From Bacteroidota bacterium (GTDB lineage Bacteria; Bacteroidota; Bacteroidia; Bacteroidales; F082), in the NCBI GenBank assembly GCA_018816765.1, contig JAHIUX010000087.1, positions 1-64,000 on the forward strand: DNA of 64,000 bases, read 5' to 3'. Position numbers and translations under genes: made by a program. Shown here one piece after another: positions 53,101 to 61,681 of this stretch. The first letter of the stretch is position 1, and every line of letters starts with the position of its first letter. Under the pieces are notes generated by a model. The model saw only the letters and a program-made list of their open reading frames with translations, was not told the DNA's origin and did not search any database.

Positions 53101-54659
53101 TCCTGAATGCTACCCATCCAGACGACCGCGAATTAAGCAATTCGACAATTCGAAAATCGGTTGCGGCGGGTGGCCCCGACAAGTACAGGTTCGACTTCAG
53201 GGTAATCTATCCTGATCTGTCGGTTCACTGGCTCAATGTAATTGGCGAGGTAGTCAAACGAAATGACAAAGGCGAAGGGATTTTGGTCCGCGGTTTTATT
53301 ATTGATATTACCGACCGTAAACGTGCTGAGACTGAACTGCAGGAAAGCGAGGCGCGCTACCGGATGCTCTTCAACAGTGCACCTGTTGGCATTGTTGTCT
53401 CTGATCTCGAAGGACGCTATCTCGACGCAAATCTGGCCATGTGCCGGATGCTTGGATACTCCTACGATGAGTTTGTTTCTATGAATGCAAAAGACATTGT
53501 GATCCCTTCAGAGATCCGGCACATCGATCCGGCAATCCGCGCGTCTCAAACCGGAAACAACTTCAATCGGGAGTGGGAACTGCGGCGTAAGGATGGTTCG
53601 CGCTTCACGGCGGAAGTGATCGTCGCCAGCCTTCCCGATGGCAAACCCCTGGGGATGGTCCGCGACATTACCGACCGCAAACAGGCCGAAGAAGAAATTC
53701 GCAAGCTCAACGAACGCATATCAACAGCAACAAAGGCATCGAAAGTGGGTATCTGGGACTGGGACATTGAGAAAAATCAACTGTTTTGGGATGACCAGAT
53801 GTATTTATTGTACGGTATAAAAAAGGAAGAATTTTCAGGTGCATACGAAGCTTGGATAAATGGACTTCACCCCGATGACAAAGTGCATGGTAAAGAACAA
53901 ACCGAATTGGCATTAAGGGGAGAAAAGGAATATGATACTGAATTTCGTATAATTTGGCCCGATGGGACCATTCGGCATTGTAAAGCAAAAGGCGAAGTAT
54001 TCAGAAACTTAAAAGGTGAACCGATTCGGATGGTAGGAGTCAACTTTGATATTACTGAACAAAAAAGAATCGATCAAAAAATTCGCGAAAAAGACCAGGA
54101 ATTCAAAAAACTTTCGTCCAATGTTCCCGATTTGATTTTTCAATTTACCCGGAAACCCGATGGAACATATTGCGTACCTGTTGCATCAGAAGGAATCCGG
54201 AATATTTTTGGTTGTACACCAGAAGAAGTTATTGATGATTTTACACCTATCGGACGCGTAATTTACCCCGAAGATGCTGAACGGGTTATAAAAGATATTG
54301 AATATTCAGCCGAACATTTAACCTATTTTACCTGCGAGTTCAGGGTGCAAATTCCAGGCAGGGATATACAGTGGATTTATTCAAAATCTACCCCTGAAAA
54401 ATTGCCCGATGGCAGTATTACATGGTATGGTTTTAACACCGATATAACACAAAAAAAACTGGCCGAAGAAGAGATCAACCAACAATTGAATGAATTGCAC
54501 CGTTGGTACGAAGCCATGCTCGACCGTGAAGAACGAATACTTGAACTTAAACATGAAGTAAATCAATTGCTTGAAAAAGATGGTTATGCTTCAAAATATG
54601 ATTCTGCGAAGTCTGTTTCAGACAATGCTCAACCGGAGGTAAGTCCTTTTGAACCTTAA
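50172..54659 (+). CDS. giant hybrid histidine kinase with internal kinase/REC and five downstream PAS domains
   Basis: The 1495-residue protein begins with a PAS-like domain (DWSKTPLGPIETW) and a GAF domain (about 170-330). A HisKA with SHEFRTPL (His near 362) and a HATPase (NLLSNAFKHT, DSGVGIP, GTGIGLALVKEL) come next, then a receiver domain (WADDNADMRDYV near 632; phospho-Asp in LTDVMMP near 678). Five PAS/PAC domains then occupy about 800-1430. The C-terminal coiled coil (ELHRWYEAMLDREERILELK) matches that of the preceding protein. Sensory domains after the receiver are unusual. No membrane segment is evident, so it is cytoplasmic. Confidence 0.9.
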   Translation: MSKLNESNDLRGDTGFFAGGGEMSQVILKKDWSKTPLGPIETWSLGLRTAVSLVLNSNFPISMAWGEHHTQIYNDGYWPICGDKHPTAMGQDFTECWASAFPVIGDAFWSAYGGKTAYLEDQRMFLDRLGYLEETCFTFSFSPIRDENGAVAGLFHPVNETTSKMLSQRRSKTLRDLTAIGLVAKSFQEAIDQTVQILADAMFDVPFALFYQIGTDARNARLVGKVGLDSGFAACPSEIDISQGKSLWPLAQVQESGSAILIDDLAVRIQNMVCEPYPEPVKQARLLPLTIHGHSDISVIMILGISPRLPENEDYRSFHELLASTIGNVVSSALSIEAEKRRIEALAELDRAKTIFFSNISHEFRTPLTLMLGPLEDELADSHEPLSESRRERLATAHRNSLRLLKLVNTLLDYSLIEAGRINAHYQPTDLGLFTTELASMFQPATEKAGIEFLVDCPALPEMVYIDREMWEKIVLNLLSNAFKHTFTGQIRISLNWKTDQVELTVQDSGVGIPKEELSHLFERFHRVKGSRSRTVEGTGIGLALVKELAQLHGGSVEVESEPGMGSTFRITAKTGRAHLPEGQTTEESAAVSYTKLPKTFADEATRLITKTGSAIELSRPVTLSAQNRARIVWADDNADMRDYVSHLLGEVYEVIAVSDGAEALALTRETLPDLVLTDVMMPVMDGFELLRELRATESTRQIPVIFLSARAGEEAAVGGLESGADDYLVKPFTARELMARVATHINLAKLRRSWTAEQESVEKFKISERNNLEQLELAEKSRRALLGILEDQQLTEEALRKSENEFRTLAESMPQIVWVTRADGWNIYFNQQWVDYTGLSLEESYGHGWNKPFHPDDQQRAWDAWQNAVNNNGIYSIEARLRRADGEYRWWLVRGIPQISEQGEILKWFGTCTDIDDIKQTQKELNESEQLLRLSAELANVAAWEFDFTTNSMSRSKNHDSLYGIPVQEKWAFETFLNATHPDDRELSNSTIRKSVAAGGPDKYRFDFRVIYPDLSVHWLNVIGEVVKRNDKGEGILVRGFIIDITDRKRAETELQESEARYRMLFNSAPVGIVVSDLEGRYLDANLAMCRMLGYSYDEFVSMNAKDIVIPSEIRHIDPAIRASQTGNNFNREWELRRKDGSRFTAEVIVASLPDGKPLGMVRDITDRKQAEEEIRKLNERISTATKASKVGIWDWDIEKNQLFWDDQMYLLYGIKKEEFSGAYEAWINGLHPDDKVHGKEQTELALRGEKEYDTEFRIIWPDGTIRHCKAKGEVFRNLKGEPIRMVGVNFDITEQKRIDQKIREKDQEFKKLSSNVPDLIFQFTRKPDGTYCVPVASEGIRNIFGCTPEEVIDDFTPIGRVIYPEDAERVIKDIEYSAEHLTYFTCEFRVQIPGRDIQWIYSKSTPEKLPDGSITWYGFNTDITQKKLAEEEINQQLNELHRWYEAMLDREERILELKHEVNQLLEKDGYASKYDSAKSVSDNAQPEVSPFEP

Positions 54660-54674
54660 ATAAACTGGATAAGG

Positions 54675-56885
54675 ATGAAAAATCAAATGTGGAAAACAAC
54701 GGCATTCGTTTGCATTCTTTTGCTGCTTGGATTATCAAATTCATTGGCGCAAAACAGAACTATTAGCGGGAAACTGATTAATGCGATAAATGGAGAAGCG
54801 TTGCCCGGGATAAAGATTGAAATAAAAGGAACAGGTATTTGGGCGAACAGCAATAAGGAGGGTGAATTCAATCTGATTGTACCCGATACGCTGAAAAATC
54901 CAGGATTTGCTGAATTCGATGGAATGGAGATTCTTGAGATCAGGGCTAACGGTACCGATTCATACCAAATTTACCTCTCTCCTGCGAATTTGATGGAATT
55001 ATCGTTTGAAGATTTAATAAAAATAAAGGTCAGTGTTTCAACAACCAAAAGTGAAGATGTTTTCCATACCCCATCGTCGGTAACCGTTATCGGCCGTGAA
55101 ATGCTAAACCAGTATAATTTCATAAGTGTGGCTGAAATGCTGCGAACTGCTGTTGGAATTGATATCTATCAAACAAACAACGACGACAATGTGGCAACAT
55201 CACGGGGTATACTACAAAATTATTATGCCAATAAAATCCTTATAATGATTGAGAATGTTCCAACCTATCAGCCCATCTACGGAAATACCAATCTCGACCG
55301 TTTGGATGTCAATGATATTGAACGTATTGAAGTTCTAAAAGGCCCGGCCTCTGTTCTTTATGGCGGCAATGCCTACCTGGGTGTTGTAAACATTATTCTC
55401 CGAAAAGGAAAAAGTGGTGATGTAAATGTAAGGTTGGGAGCAGGATACAGGCGTTTTGGTGCTTCAGGGGCAAATGCTACTTTGTCAAAAAAAGATTTCA
55501 AGTTATTCATTTCCGGAAATACAAGCTACGAAATTCAGAAGCCGTATGAATTGACCGGCAAACGGCAGGATGTATATTTGGGCGATTCAGTGATCAACTA
55601 CCAGGGTCAGATTAAATCGACCAATTTTAATGTATTAACCTCTCACAAAGCTTTTACCCTTTTGCTCAACAATTATGAATATCAACATACATTTCTAGGT
55701 ATAAACCCTTCATTCATTTCGGGTGCTGGCAAACCAATGACCGATAGGGGAACCTTGTTGGCACTGAAGTATCGCAAGCCTTTGACTGAAAAAATGAACC
55801 TATTGGCCAGTTTGGCCTACGACTACTTTAAACGTGATTACGCGTCAAATGAGGATGAGTCTATTGCATTGATGCTCAAAGGCGAGCGGCTTGTAGGTAC
55901 TGCATTGCTAAATTACGCTGTAAACGAATTGTTCGATATCGAATTTGGGCTCGATGCCGAGCAACGAATGAACGGACAGCATGTATCGATTGACCTTATT
56001 CATGATAAAATACTGAAAGAAAACCTGAAAAATGCCCGAAATATTACTGAAATGTCCAGTTTTGCACAGCTTCATCTAAAAACAAAAAAAGTCAATGTCC
56101 TGGGGGGCATTCGTTTCACCAATAACTCTTTTTCGGGCAATAACTTTTCAGGGCGGATATCGGCAATTGCACCACTTTCAGAATATAACTCTGTAAAACT
56201 TATACTCGGCCAATCGTTCAGGGCGCCGACCATGCTCGAATTGTACTTCGACCATCCAACTGTTATTGGAAACATCAATCTGAAACCCGAAAAAGCAAAT
56301 TCGATTGAACTTGCTTACGTGCATGGCAAAGGAAACCTGTTTGTTCAAGTGCTGGGCTACTACCACAAACTCGACCATTTAATCCATCGCCTCACCCCTC
56401 CTGCCGGACCGCCTTCCGAATATCATAATCTTTCGACATTCGAAGGTTTTGGTTTCGAATTTGAAGCCAAATACCAAAACACCAAATTGTTTAACGCGTT
56501 CTTTAATTATAACTTCATGGAAGGATTGGGGCAAAAAGCGAAAACAAACTATCAGCATGTTCCCGATCATACCTTTAAAGCAGGGGTAAATAAAGCGTTT
56601 GGCCGCTTTTTTGTTTCTGCCAATGGGTACGCGGTATCTTCGGTGCTGGGCAATCCAAAATTGAATCAACCGATAAAAGGGCAATTCATGCTCGATACGC
56701 ACATCGGATTCAAACATGAACTTGAGTCTAAAAAAGTTTTTTTCAGACATACGCTGAGTGCAAAAAACATTACAAATTCACAAATGCTCATTCCTGAATA
56801 TATAAGGCAAACCGACAATATCAACAGTCAGGCAACTACCGGATTTGGGCGCAGATTCATTTATACCCTAACCCTTTCTTTTTAG
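54675..56885 (+). CDS. TonB-dependent outer-membrane receptor
   Basis: A signal peptide (residues 1-25) precedes a carboxypeptidase-regulatory-like domain (RTISGKLINAINGEALPGIK, about 27-105). The plug is next (SVSTTKSEDVFHTPSSVTVIG ... DIERIEVLKGPASVLYGGNAYLGVVNI), then a 22-strand barrel ending in a C-terminal aromatic (YTLTLSF). It imports a ligand across the outer membrane with TonB energy. No SusD partner is nearby. It sits 15 bases after the hybrid kinase and 5 bases before a YfiR-like gene, pointing to signalling-linked uptake or sensing rather than glycan import. Confidence 0.9.
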   Translation: MKNQMWKTTAFVCILLLLGLSNSLAQNRTISGKLINAINGEALPGIKIEIKGTGIWANSNKEGEFNLIVPDTLKNPGFAEFDGMEILEIRANGTDSYQIYLSPANLMELSFEDLIKIKVSVSTTKSEDVFHTPSSVTVIGREMLNQYNFISVAEMLRTAVGIDIYQTNNDDNVATSRGILQNYYANKILIMIENVPTYQPIYGNTNLDRLDVNDIERIEVLKGPASVLYGGNAYLGVVNIILRKGKSGDVNVRLGAGYRRFGASGANATLSKKDFKLFISGNTSYEIQKPYELTGKRQDVYLGDSVINYQGQIKSTNFNVLTSHKAFTLLLNNYEYQHTFLGINPSFISGAGKPMTDRGTLLALKYRKPLTEKMNLLASLAYDYFKRDYASNEDESIALMLKGERLVGTALLNYAVNELFDIEFGLDAEQRMNGQHVSIDLIHDKILKENLKNARNITEMSSFAQLHLKTKKVNVLGGIRFTNNSFSGNNFSGRISAIAPLSEYNSVKLILGQSFRAPTMLELYFDHPTVIGNINLKPEKANSIELAYVHGKGNLFVQVLGYYHKLDHLIHRLTPPAGPPSEYHNLSTFEGFGFEFEAKYQNTKLFNAFFNYNFMEGLGQKAKTNYQHVPDHTFKAGVNKAFGRFFVSANGYAVSSVLGNPKLNQPIKGQFMLDTHIGFKHELESKKVFFRHTLSAKNITNSQMLIPEYIRQTDNINSQATTGFGRRFIYTLTLSF

Positions 56886-56890
56886 AATCC

Positions 56891-57460
56891 ATGAAAACAA
56901 CGAACAAACATACTGGATTCATGAAAATGAAAGGAGAAATGGTAAGGTTGGTTTTCATTCCCTTACTTTTTCTTGCAATTCCATTTCGGACAGAAGCGCA
57001 ATCGGTAGAATATTTTGTTAAAGCATCGCTTATAACCAAAATTGCCCAATATACAGAGTGGGATTCTACTGCAAGTTCCGATGTTTTCGAGATAGCCATT
57101 CTGGGTAAAAGCCCATTTAAGGGCGAGCTTGAAAAGTTGGCATCGAGTACCCAAATAAAAAACAAACCAATAAAAATCAGTTACATCCGGAATTACAATG
57201 AGGCTAAAACTTGTGAGATTATGTTTGTTAGTCAGTCGGAAAGAAACAACCTGGATGAAATTGTCAAGTATTTTGAAGGTAAAAACACCATGTTGATTGC
57301 TGATACACCTGAATTTTCCGAAAAGGGAATTCATTTCAATTTCTATTTGGACCCAGATAAAACCATTCATTTTGAAATTGACTTGAATGCTCTTAAAAGC
57401 TCTGGATTAAAGCCTGATTTGCAATTATTAACGATCGGGAAAATCATTAAAAAACCCTGA
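56891..57460 (+). CDS. YfiR-like (DUF4154) periplasmic protein
   Basis: After a signal peptide (VRLVFIPLLFLAIPFRTEAQ) the 189-residue protein shows the DUF4154 pattern: VEYFVKASLITKIAQYTEW, then FEIAILGKSPFKGEL, EIMFVSQSERNNLDEIVKY, LIADTPEFSEKGIHFNFYL and a final LLTIGKII. In Pseudomonas, YfiR is a periplasmic repressor of the cyclase YfiN. Here the next gene encodes a HAMP histidine kinase, so it may bind the sensor part of that kinase. The start could be any of the Met codons at 56891, 56930 or 56939. Confidence 0.85.
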   Translation: MKTTNKHTGFMKMKGEMVRLVFIPLLFLAIPFRTEAQSVEYFVKASLITKIAQYTEWDSTASSDVFEIAILGKSPFKGELEKLASSTQIKNKPIKISYIRNYNEAKTCEIMFVSQSERNNLDEIVKYFEGKNTMLIADTPEFSEKGIHFNFYLDPDKTIHFEIDLNALKSSGLKPDLQLLTIGKIIKKP

Positions 57461-57462
57461 TT

Positions 57463-59049
57463 ATGAATCCATTAAGAGATATTCGGTTAAGAAATAAAAT
57501 TATTCTGATCGTTGTTGTAATCGGGACAGTGTCAACTTTTACGGGCAACCTGATTAATTATTTATATGAAATTAACAAAACAAAAATAGGGATGATAGCA
57601 GATTCGCAGATGCACGCCCGACTGATCAGTGAATATTGCAGTTTGCCGCTTGAATTTAATTATCCTGAAAATGCGAAGGACGTTCTTTTAAAGCTAGCTG
57701 AAATTAATTCAATTACAGATGGTATTCTTTACAATTCAAGCGGTTTGGTATTTGCTGAATATCACCGAAAACCTGGCGAGAGAATAGAAATGCCAGCCAA
57801 TCTAATAACGGAAATATTTAAGTTAGAAGGAAACTTTTTACATGTCATTGAAAAAGTACAATCAAAAAGGGGGCTTGAAGGGTATATTTATCTTCGTTCT
57901 GAAATTGATTGGAAATCAATTATGCTAAAGCAGGGGCTAATCGCTGTAATACTTACCTTATTGATGGTTCTGATCATATTTGCCCTGTCATTTTATTTTC
58001 AGAAAGGAATATCAGACCCTATTATAAGGCTATCCAATCAAGTGAAACATAATACTATAACAACCAGTAATATGCCTGCAACCGGTTACGTAGGAAAAGA
58101 TGAAATCGGACAGTTGTACCATGATTTCAATTTGATGATTGAGCAAATTCAGACTCGCGAAAATGACAAGAGAAAGGCAATGGAAGCAGAAAAAATTGCA
58201 TTGGTTGAATCAAAACGCTTACTACTTTTGGCAGATAAATCACGAAACGCGCTTTTAAGCGCCATTGAAGATCAGAAAATGTCAAAGGCAGAGATTATTA
58301 AATTGAATGAAACATTGGAAATTCGGGTAAAAGAGCGGACTGCCCAGCTCGAAGCCGTTAATAAGGAGCTAGAAACATTTACCTATTCCGTTTCACACGA
58401 CCTGAAAGCTCCTTTGCGCGGAATTGATGGTTTCAGCAGGCTGTTGCAGGATATTTATGGACCTGCAATGAATGAGGAAGCCCAGTCATTTATCAAAACC
58501 ATCAGGAGTTCGACTACCTTAATGAACCAACTTATCGATGACCTGCTGAACTATTCGCGACTCGAAAGAAGTCCTTTACGCATTGAAGCCATCAGAATCT
58601 CTGAAGTAATCGATACCATAGTCACTTTGAATAAAGCTGAGCTCGATGCGCATCAATTTATTTTCGAAACAGACAGTGGAGAAATCGTGCTGGCTGCTGA
58701 CAGCAGGGCAATTACCATTGCATTGCGCAACGTGATTGAAAACGCCATTAAGTTCACAAAAAACAGGCCTAATCCGCGGGTAAAGGTTGTAGTCACCGAC
58801 AATGAGCAATCGTGGGTTATCAGTGTGGCCGATAATGGCATCGGATTCAATATGAAATACCACCAACGTATCTTTGAAATCTTCCAGCGCCTTGAAAGGG
58901 CAGAGGACTTCCCGGGTACAGGCATAGGGCTGGCCATGGTGAGCAAAGCCATGCAACGAATGAATGGTAAGGTCTGGGCTGAAAGTGCACCAGGCGAAGG
59001 TTCAGTTTTTTATCTCGAAATACCTAAACATCAATATAATGGGAACTGA
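57463..59049 (+). CDS. membrane HAMP histidine kinase
   Basis: The 528-residue protein has TM1 (about 10-30), a 125-residue periplasmic sensor similar in size to those of YfiN-type proteins, TM2 (about 160-182), a HAMP domain and a coiled coil. The HisKA segment is YSVSHDLKAPLRGIDGF (His near 312), followed by a HATPase (IENAIKFTKNRP, DNGIGF, GTGIGLAMVSKA). It lies 2 bases after the YfiR-like gene and overlaps the response regulator by 11 bases. This supports a periplasmic-repressor/kinase/regulator relay. Confidence 0.92.
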   Translation: MNPLRDIRLRNKIILIVVVIGTVSTFTGNLINYLYEINKTKIGMIADSQMHARLISEYCSLPLEFNYPENAKDVLLKLAEINSITDGILYNSSGLVFAEYHRKPGERIEMPANLITEIFKLEGNFLHVIEKVQSKRGLEGYIYLRSEIDWKSIMLKQGLIAVILTLLMVLIIFALSFYFQKGISDPIIRLSNQVKHNTITTSNMPATGYVGKDEIGQLYHDFNLMIEQIQTRENDKRKAMEAEKIALVESKRLLLLADKSRNALLSAIEDQKMSKAEIIKLNETLEIRVKERTAQLEAVNKELETFTYSVSHDLKAPLRGIDGFSRLLQDIYGPAMNEEAQSFIKTIRSSTTLMNQLIDDLLNYSRLERSPLRIEAIRISEVIDTIVTLNKAELDAHQFIFETDSGEIVLAADSRAITIALRNVIENAIKFTKNRPNPRVKVVVTDNEQSWVISVADNGIGFNMKYHQRIFEIFQRLERAEDFPGTGIGLAMVSKAMQRMNGKVWAESAPGEGSVFYLEIPKHQYNGN

Positions 59050-59467
59050 TAATTCAAATCTGCCAATCCTGGTTGTCGAAGATAACCCCATTGACCTGGA
59101 GCTTACACTTCGCGCATTCAACCGCAAAAAGCTGACAAACCCAATTCAGGTGGCCCGCGATGGTGAAGAAGCGCTGAGGTTTGTTGAAAAATGGGAGCAG
59201 GGTGAGCAAACACCTGTCGTGATCCTCCTCGACCTGAGCATGCCTAAGGTGAACGGCCTTGAAGTGTTGGAGAAGATCAAGTCACATCCTGAATTTAAGA
59301 CAATTCCGGTTGTGATTCTGACCACATCTTCTGAGTCGAACGACCTGCAGCGGGCGTATCAGCTGGGTGCAAACTCCTATATCGTCAAGCCGGTTGACTT
59401 TGAAAAGTTCCTTGAGGTTGCTGAAGTTATCGAATTGTACTGGCGCGTGATCAACAAACCTGCATAA
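59039..59467 (+). CDS. single-domain response regulator (Rcp1-like)
   Basis: The ATG at 59039 overlaps the kinase stop and gives MGTDNSNLPILVVEDNPIDLEL; a frame extension upstream from 58964 is antiphase to the kinase and rejected. Acidic residues VEDN, the phospho-acceptor in LLDLSMPKVNG, and SYIVKPVDF form a complete receiver. It has the EDNPID and late YW features of Rcp1-like regulators and no output domain. It probably relays phosphate to another protein. Confidence 0.92.
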   Translation: MGTDNSNLPILVVEDNPIDLELTLRAFNRKKLTNPIQVARDGEEALRFVEKWEQGEQTPVVILLDLSMPKVNGLEVLEKIKSHPEFKTIPVVILTTSSESNDLQRAYQLGANSYIVKPVDFEKFLEVAEVIELYWRVINKPA

Positions 59468-59619
59468 ATGGTGGTTCAGATCATGCTGGCCGGCATGGCA
59501 GACAGAACAAACGGCAATACAATAGATTTTGACCGCTAGTCTTAATAAGCTTATTTTTGTCAACATATCAGGCATGCCCTGAATGGCAGGCTAAATCACA
59601 ATTGACCGGGTAGCAAAGA

Positions 59620-61191
59620 ATGCTTTTACGTTCGATAATTCAGTATTCTAGAAAAGGCAACTCCAGAATGATCCTGGAATTCTGTTTGTTGCTGCTGATT
59701 ATTGTGCTGTTCATGTTTGATTTCAGGATCAGCTACAATGAGATGGATGTTGTTCCCTATGCCAGGGCTGTATTTAATGACCAATGGTTGACCCACGACT
59801 GGTATCTGAACCTCACTATGCCGTACCGCTATTTTTTCAGCTATCCCGTTGGGTATTTTGCTGAGACTTTTGGTATCATCGAAACAATTAGTGGCGGAAG
59901 GCTGGTAACTTATTTGTTGATTGCAGTGCCGCTTCTGGGCTTGATTAATTCACTCAGAACCTACTCAGACGGGTTTTTGTATTTTTTTGCGTTAATCCTT
60001 TTTTTTATGTTTTTCCGCAATGGCAGCGGGGCCGGCGAATGGATGGTCGGTGGTCTTGAAACGAAGGTTTTTGCCTACGGCTTTGCCCTGTTGGCCCTGA
60101 CCGCATTTCTGAAGAAACAACTCTGGGCAGGGCAGGCCTTTGCCGGCCTGGCCTTGTCGTTCCACTTATTGGTCGGAATTTACAGCCTCTTCTGCCTGCT
60201 ACCGGTCCTGTATGTGTATCAACGCGAAGCGAAAGACTTTTACGTGAAATTTTTCCGGACACTGCCTTTGTTTCTGAGTACTGCTGCAGTCGGTATTTTT
60301 TCAATTGCCAACGAACTCTTGTTTAGTGAAGGTGGTTCTTCGCAACTGGGTTGGGATTTTTATGTGAACATCAGGGTCCCTCACCACACACTTCCGGCTG
60401 CATTCAATGTGGAAAAGTGGATCAAACTGGGTGTCTTTGCTGGTCTAAACCTCCTGTTCTTCCTGAAATCGAAGAAGCAAACCATCAGGTTGATTGCATC
60501 ATATGCGCTTTTCTCGTTCATTATCAGTCTGGTAGGAATAGGTGTTTTCTTCTTTCATAGTTCAGGCCATTATTTCAAATATTATTTTTTTCGGTTTGGC
60601 GACATCATGCTGCCCTTGATGAGCTTGTTGCTGCTGGTTGCCTTTCTCAGCGAAACACAGGCTTCGTTTATCCGGAAAAGGAAAAAACAACTACAGCTTG
60701 CAGTTATGGTTGTTTCAGTGATCATCCTGATCCCTTTTGCACGCACCTTTATCACTGATTTCAGCACCTCAGCTGGGCAGATCAAGGCAAGGACCTCCGG
60801 CGATGTTGCGCTGGAAACCTGGGTAAAGGCAAATGTTTCGAAGTCGGCTGAAATCATCACCCAACCCGATGATGACTTCTTTTACATCAATTACGAGCGG
60901 CCTTTGTTTGTGAGCTGGAAACATTCACCCCAAAACAATACCGACATTATGGAATGGCACAGGCGTTTAGTCCTGCTGAACCGGGGACAGGAATTCAGCA
61001 AGGTGAACCAGTTTAAGCAGAACTATGTTCAACTGACTGAGACTGAAATTCTGGCCATTGCCAATACCTATCCTTCTGTTGCTTATATCATTATGCCCGA
61101 TACCATTGCCTTGAAATTGCCCGTTGCCTTCAAAACAGATAAATCTGTCCTGTATAAAGTGAACAGGCTGGGTGACCGGTTGATTAAATAA
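59620..61191 (+). CDS. polytopic membrane protein (GT-C-like), function unknown
   Basis: The 523-residue protein has about ten membrane helices. An early YNEMDVVPYARAVFNDQWLTHDWYLN loop with acidic residues, placed after the first helix, is as in GT-C glycosyltransferases and related proteins. A soluble C-terminal part (about 390-523) follows the last helix. It could act on lipid-linked sugars, but this is inferred from topology alone. A Met at 59668 would shorten the start. A Dabb-domain gene follows after 27 bases. Confidence 0.6.
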   Translation: MLLRSIIQYSRKGNSRMILEFCLLLLIIVLFMFDFRISYNEMDVVPYARAVFNDQWLTHDWYLNLTMPYRYFFSYPVGYFAETFGIIETISGGRLVTYLLIAVPLLGLINSLRTYSDGFLYFFALILFFMFFRNGSGAGEWMVGGLETKVFAYGFALLALTAFLKKQLWAGQAFAGLALSFHLLVGIYSLFCLLPVLYVYQREAKDFYVKFFRTLPLFLSTAAVGIFSIANELLFSEGGSSQLGWDFYVNIRVPHHTLPAAFNVEKWIKLGVFAGLNLLFFLKSKKQTIRLIASYALFSFIISLVGIGVFFFHSSGHYFKYYFFRFGDIMLPLMSLLLLVAFLSETQASFIRKRKKQLQLAVMVVSVIILIPFARTFITDFSTSAGQIKARTSGDVALETWVKANVSKSAEIITQPDDDFFYINYERPLFVSWKHSPQNNTDIMEWHRRLVLLNRGQEFSKVNQFKQNYVQLTETEILAIANTYPSVAYIIMPDTIALKLPVAFKTDKSVLYKVNRLGDRLIK

Positions 61192-61218
61192 GGCTTGAAA
61201 GAAACAATACGAAATACC

Positions 61219-61521
61219 ATGATTAAACACATCGTTTGTTGGAGGCTTAAAGAAACCGCCCACGGAAATACCGGAATGCAAAACGCAAGGATTATCAAGG
61301 AAAAAATTGAAGCCTTATCGGGAAAAATTCCGGGAATGCTGCACATAGAAGTTGGAATCGACTTTTCGAAAACTGAAAACAGCAGCGACATTGTGTTATA
61401 CAGTGAGTTTGCCACCAAAGCCGACCTGGAAGCATATCAGCTTCATCCCGATCACCAGGCCATCATGCCCTTTATTCTGGAAGCCCGTGCCGAAAGACGA
61501 CTCATCGATTATGAAACATGA
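61219..61521 (+). CDS. Dabb (stress-responsive A/B barrel) domain protein
   Basis: The start at 61219 gives MIKHIVCWRLKETA, the usual opening of Dabb proteins. Conserved GKIPGMLHIEVGIDF, DIVLYSEFATKADLEAYQLHPDHQ and FILEARAERRLIDYE follow. At 100 residues it is a complete single-domain dimeric alpha/beta barrel. Functions in this family are varied and mostly unknown. A weak hairpin with a short T-run follows (61521-61552). Confidence 0.85.
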   Translation: MIKHIVCWRLKETAHGNTGMQNARIIKEKIEALSGKIPGMLHIEVGIDFSKTENSSDIVLYSEFATKADLEAYQLHPDHQAIMPFILEARAERRLIDYET

Positions 61522-61552
61522 CCGATAGGTGTCGGGTGATTGCATCGGTTTT
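61521..61552 (+). terminator. weak terminator after the Dabb gene
   Basis: ACCGAT (61521-61526) pairs with ATCGGT (61544-61549) over a 17-base loop and is followed by four T residues. Confidence 0.35.
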
Positions 61553-61647
61553 ACTCATTTTCCTTCAGCGCCTTTGGTAACGGCATACATCACGGAGGCC
61601 AAAAACGTTAGTCTGGTTTCAATCATGCCGGCAGTTTCCAAAATGCA

Positions 61648-61655
61648 TATATTTG
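61648..61655 (+). promoter_or_regulatory. -7 element before the GH38-like gene
   Basis: TATATTTG matches TAnnTTTG and lies 26 bases before ATG 61682. Confidence 0.5.
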
Positions 61656-61681
61656 GTCAGCAATTCAGCAATAACAAAGGC

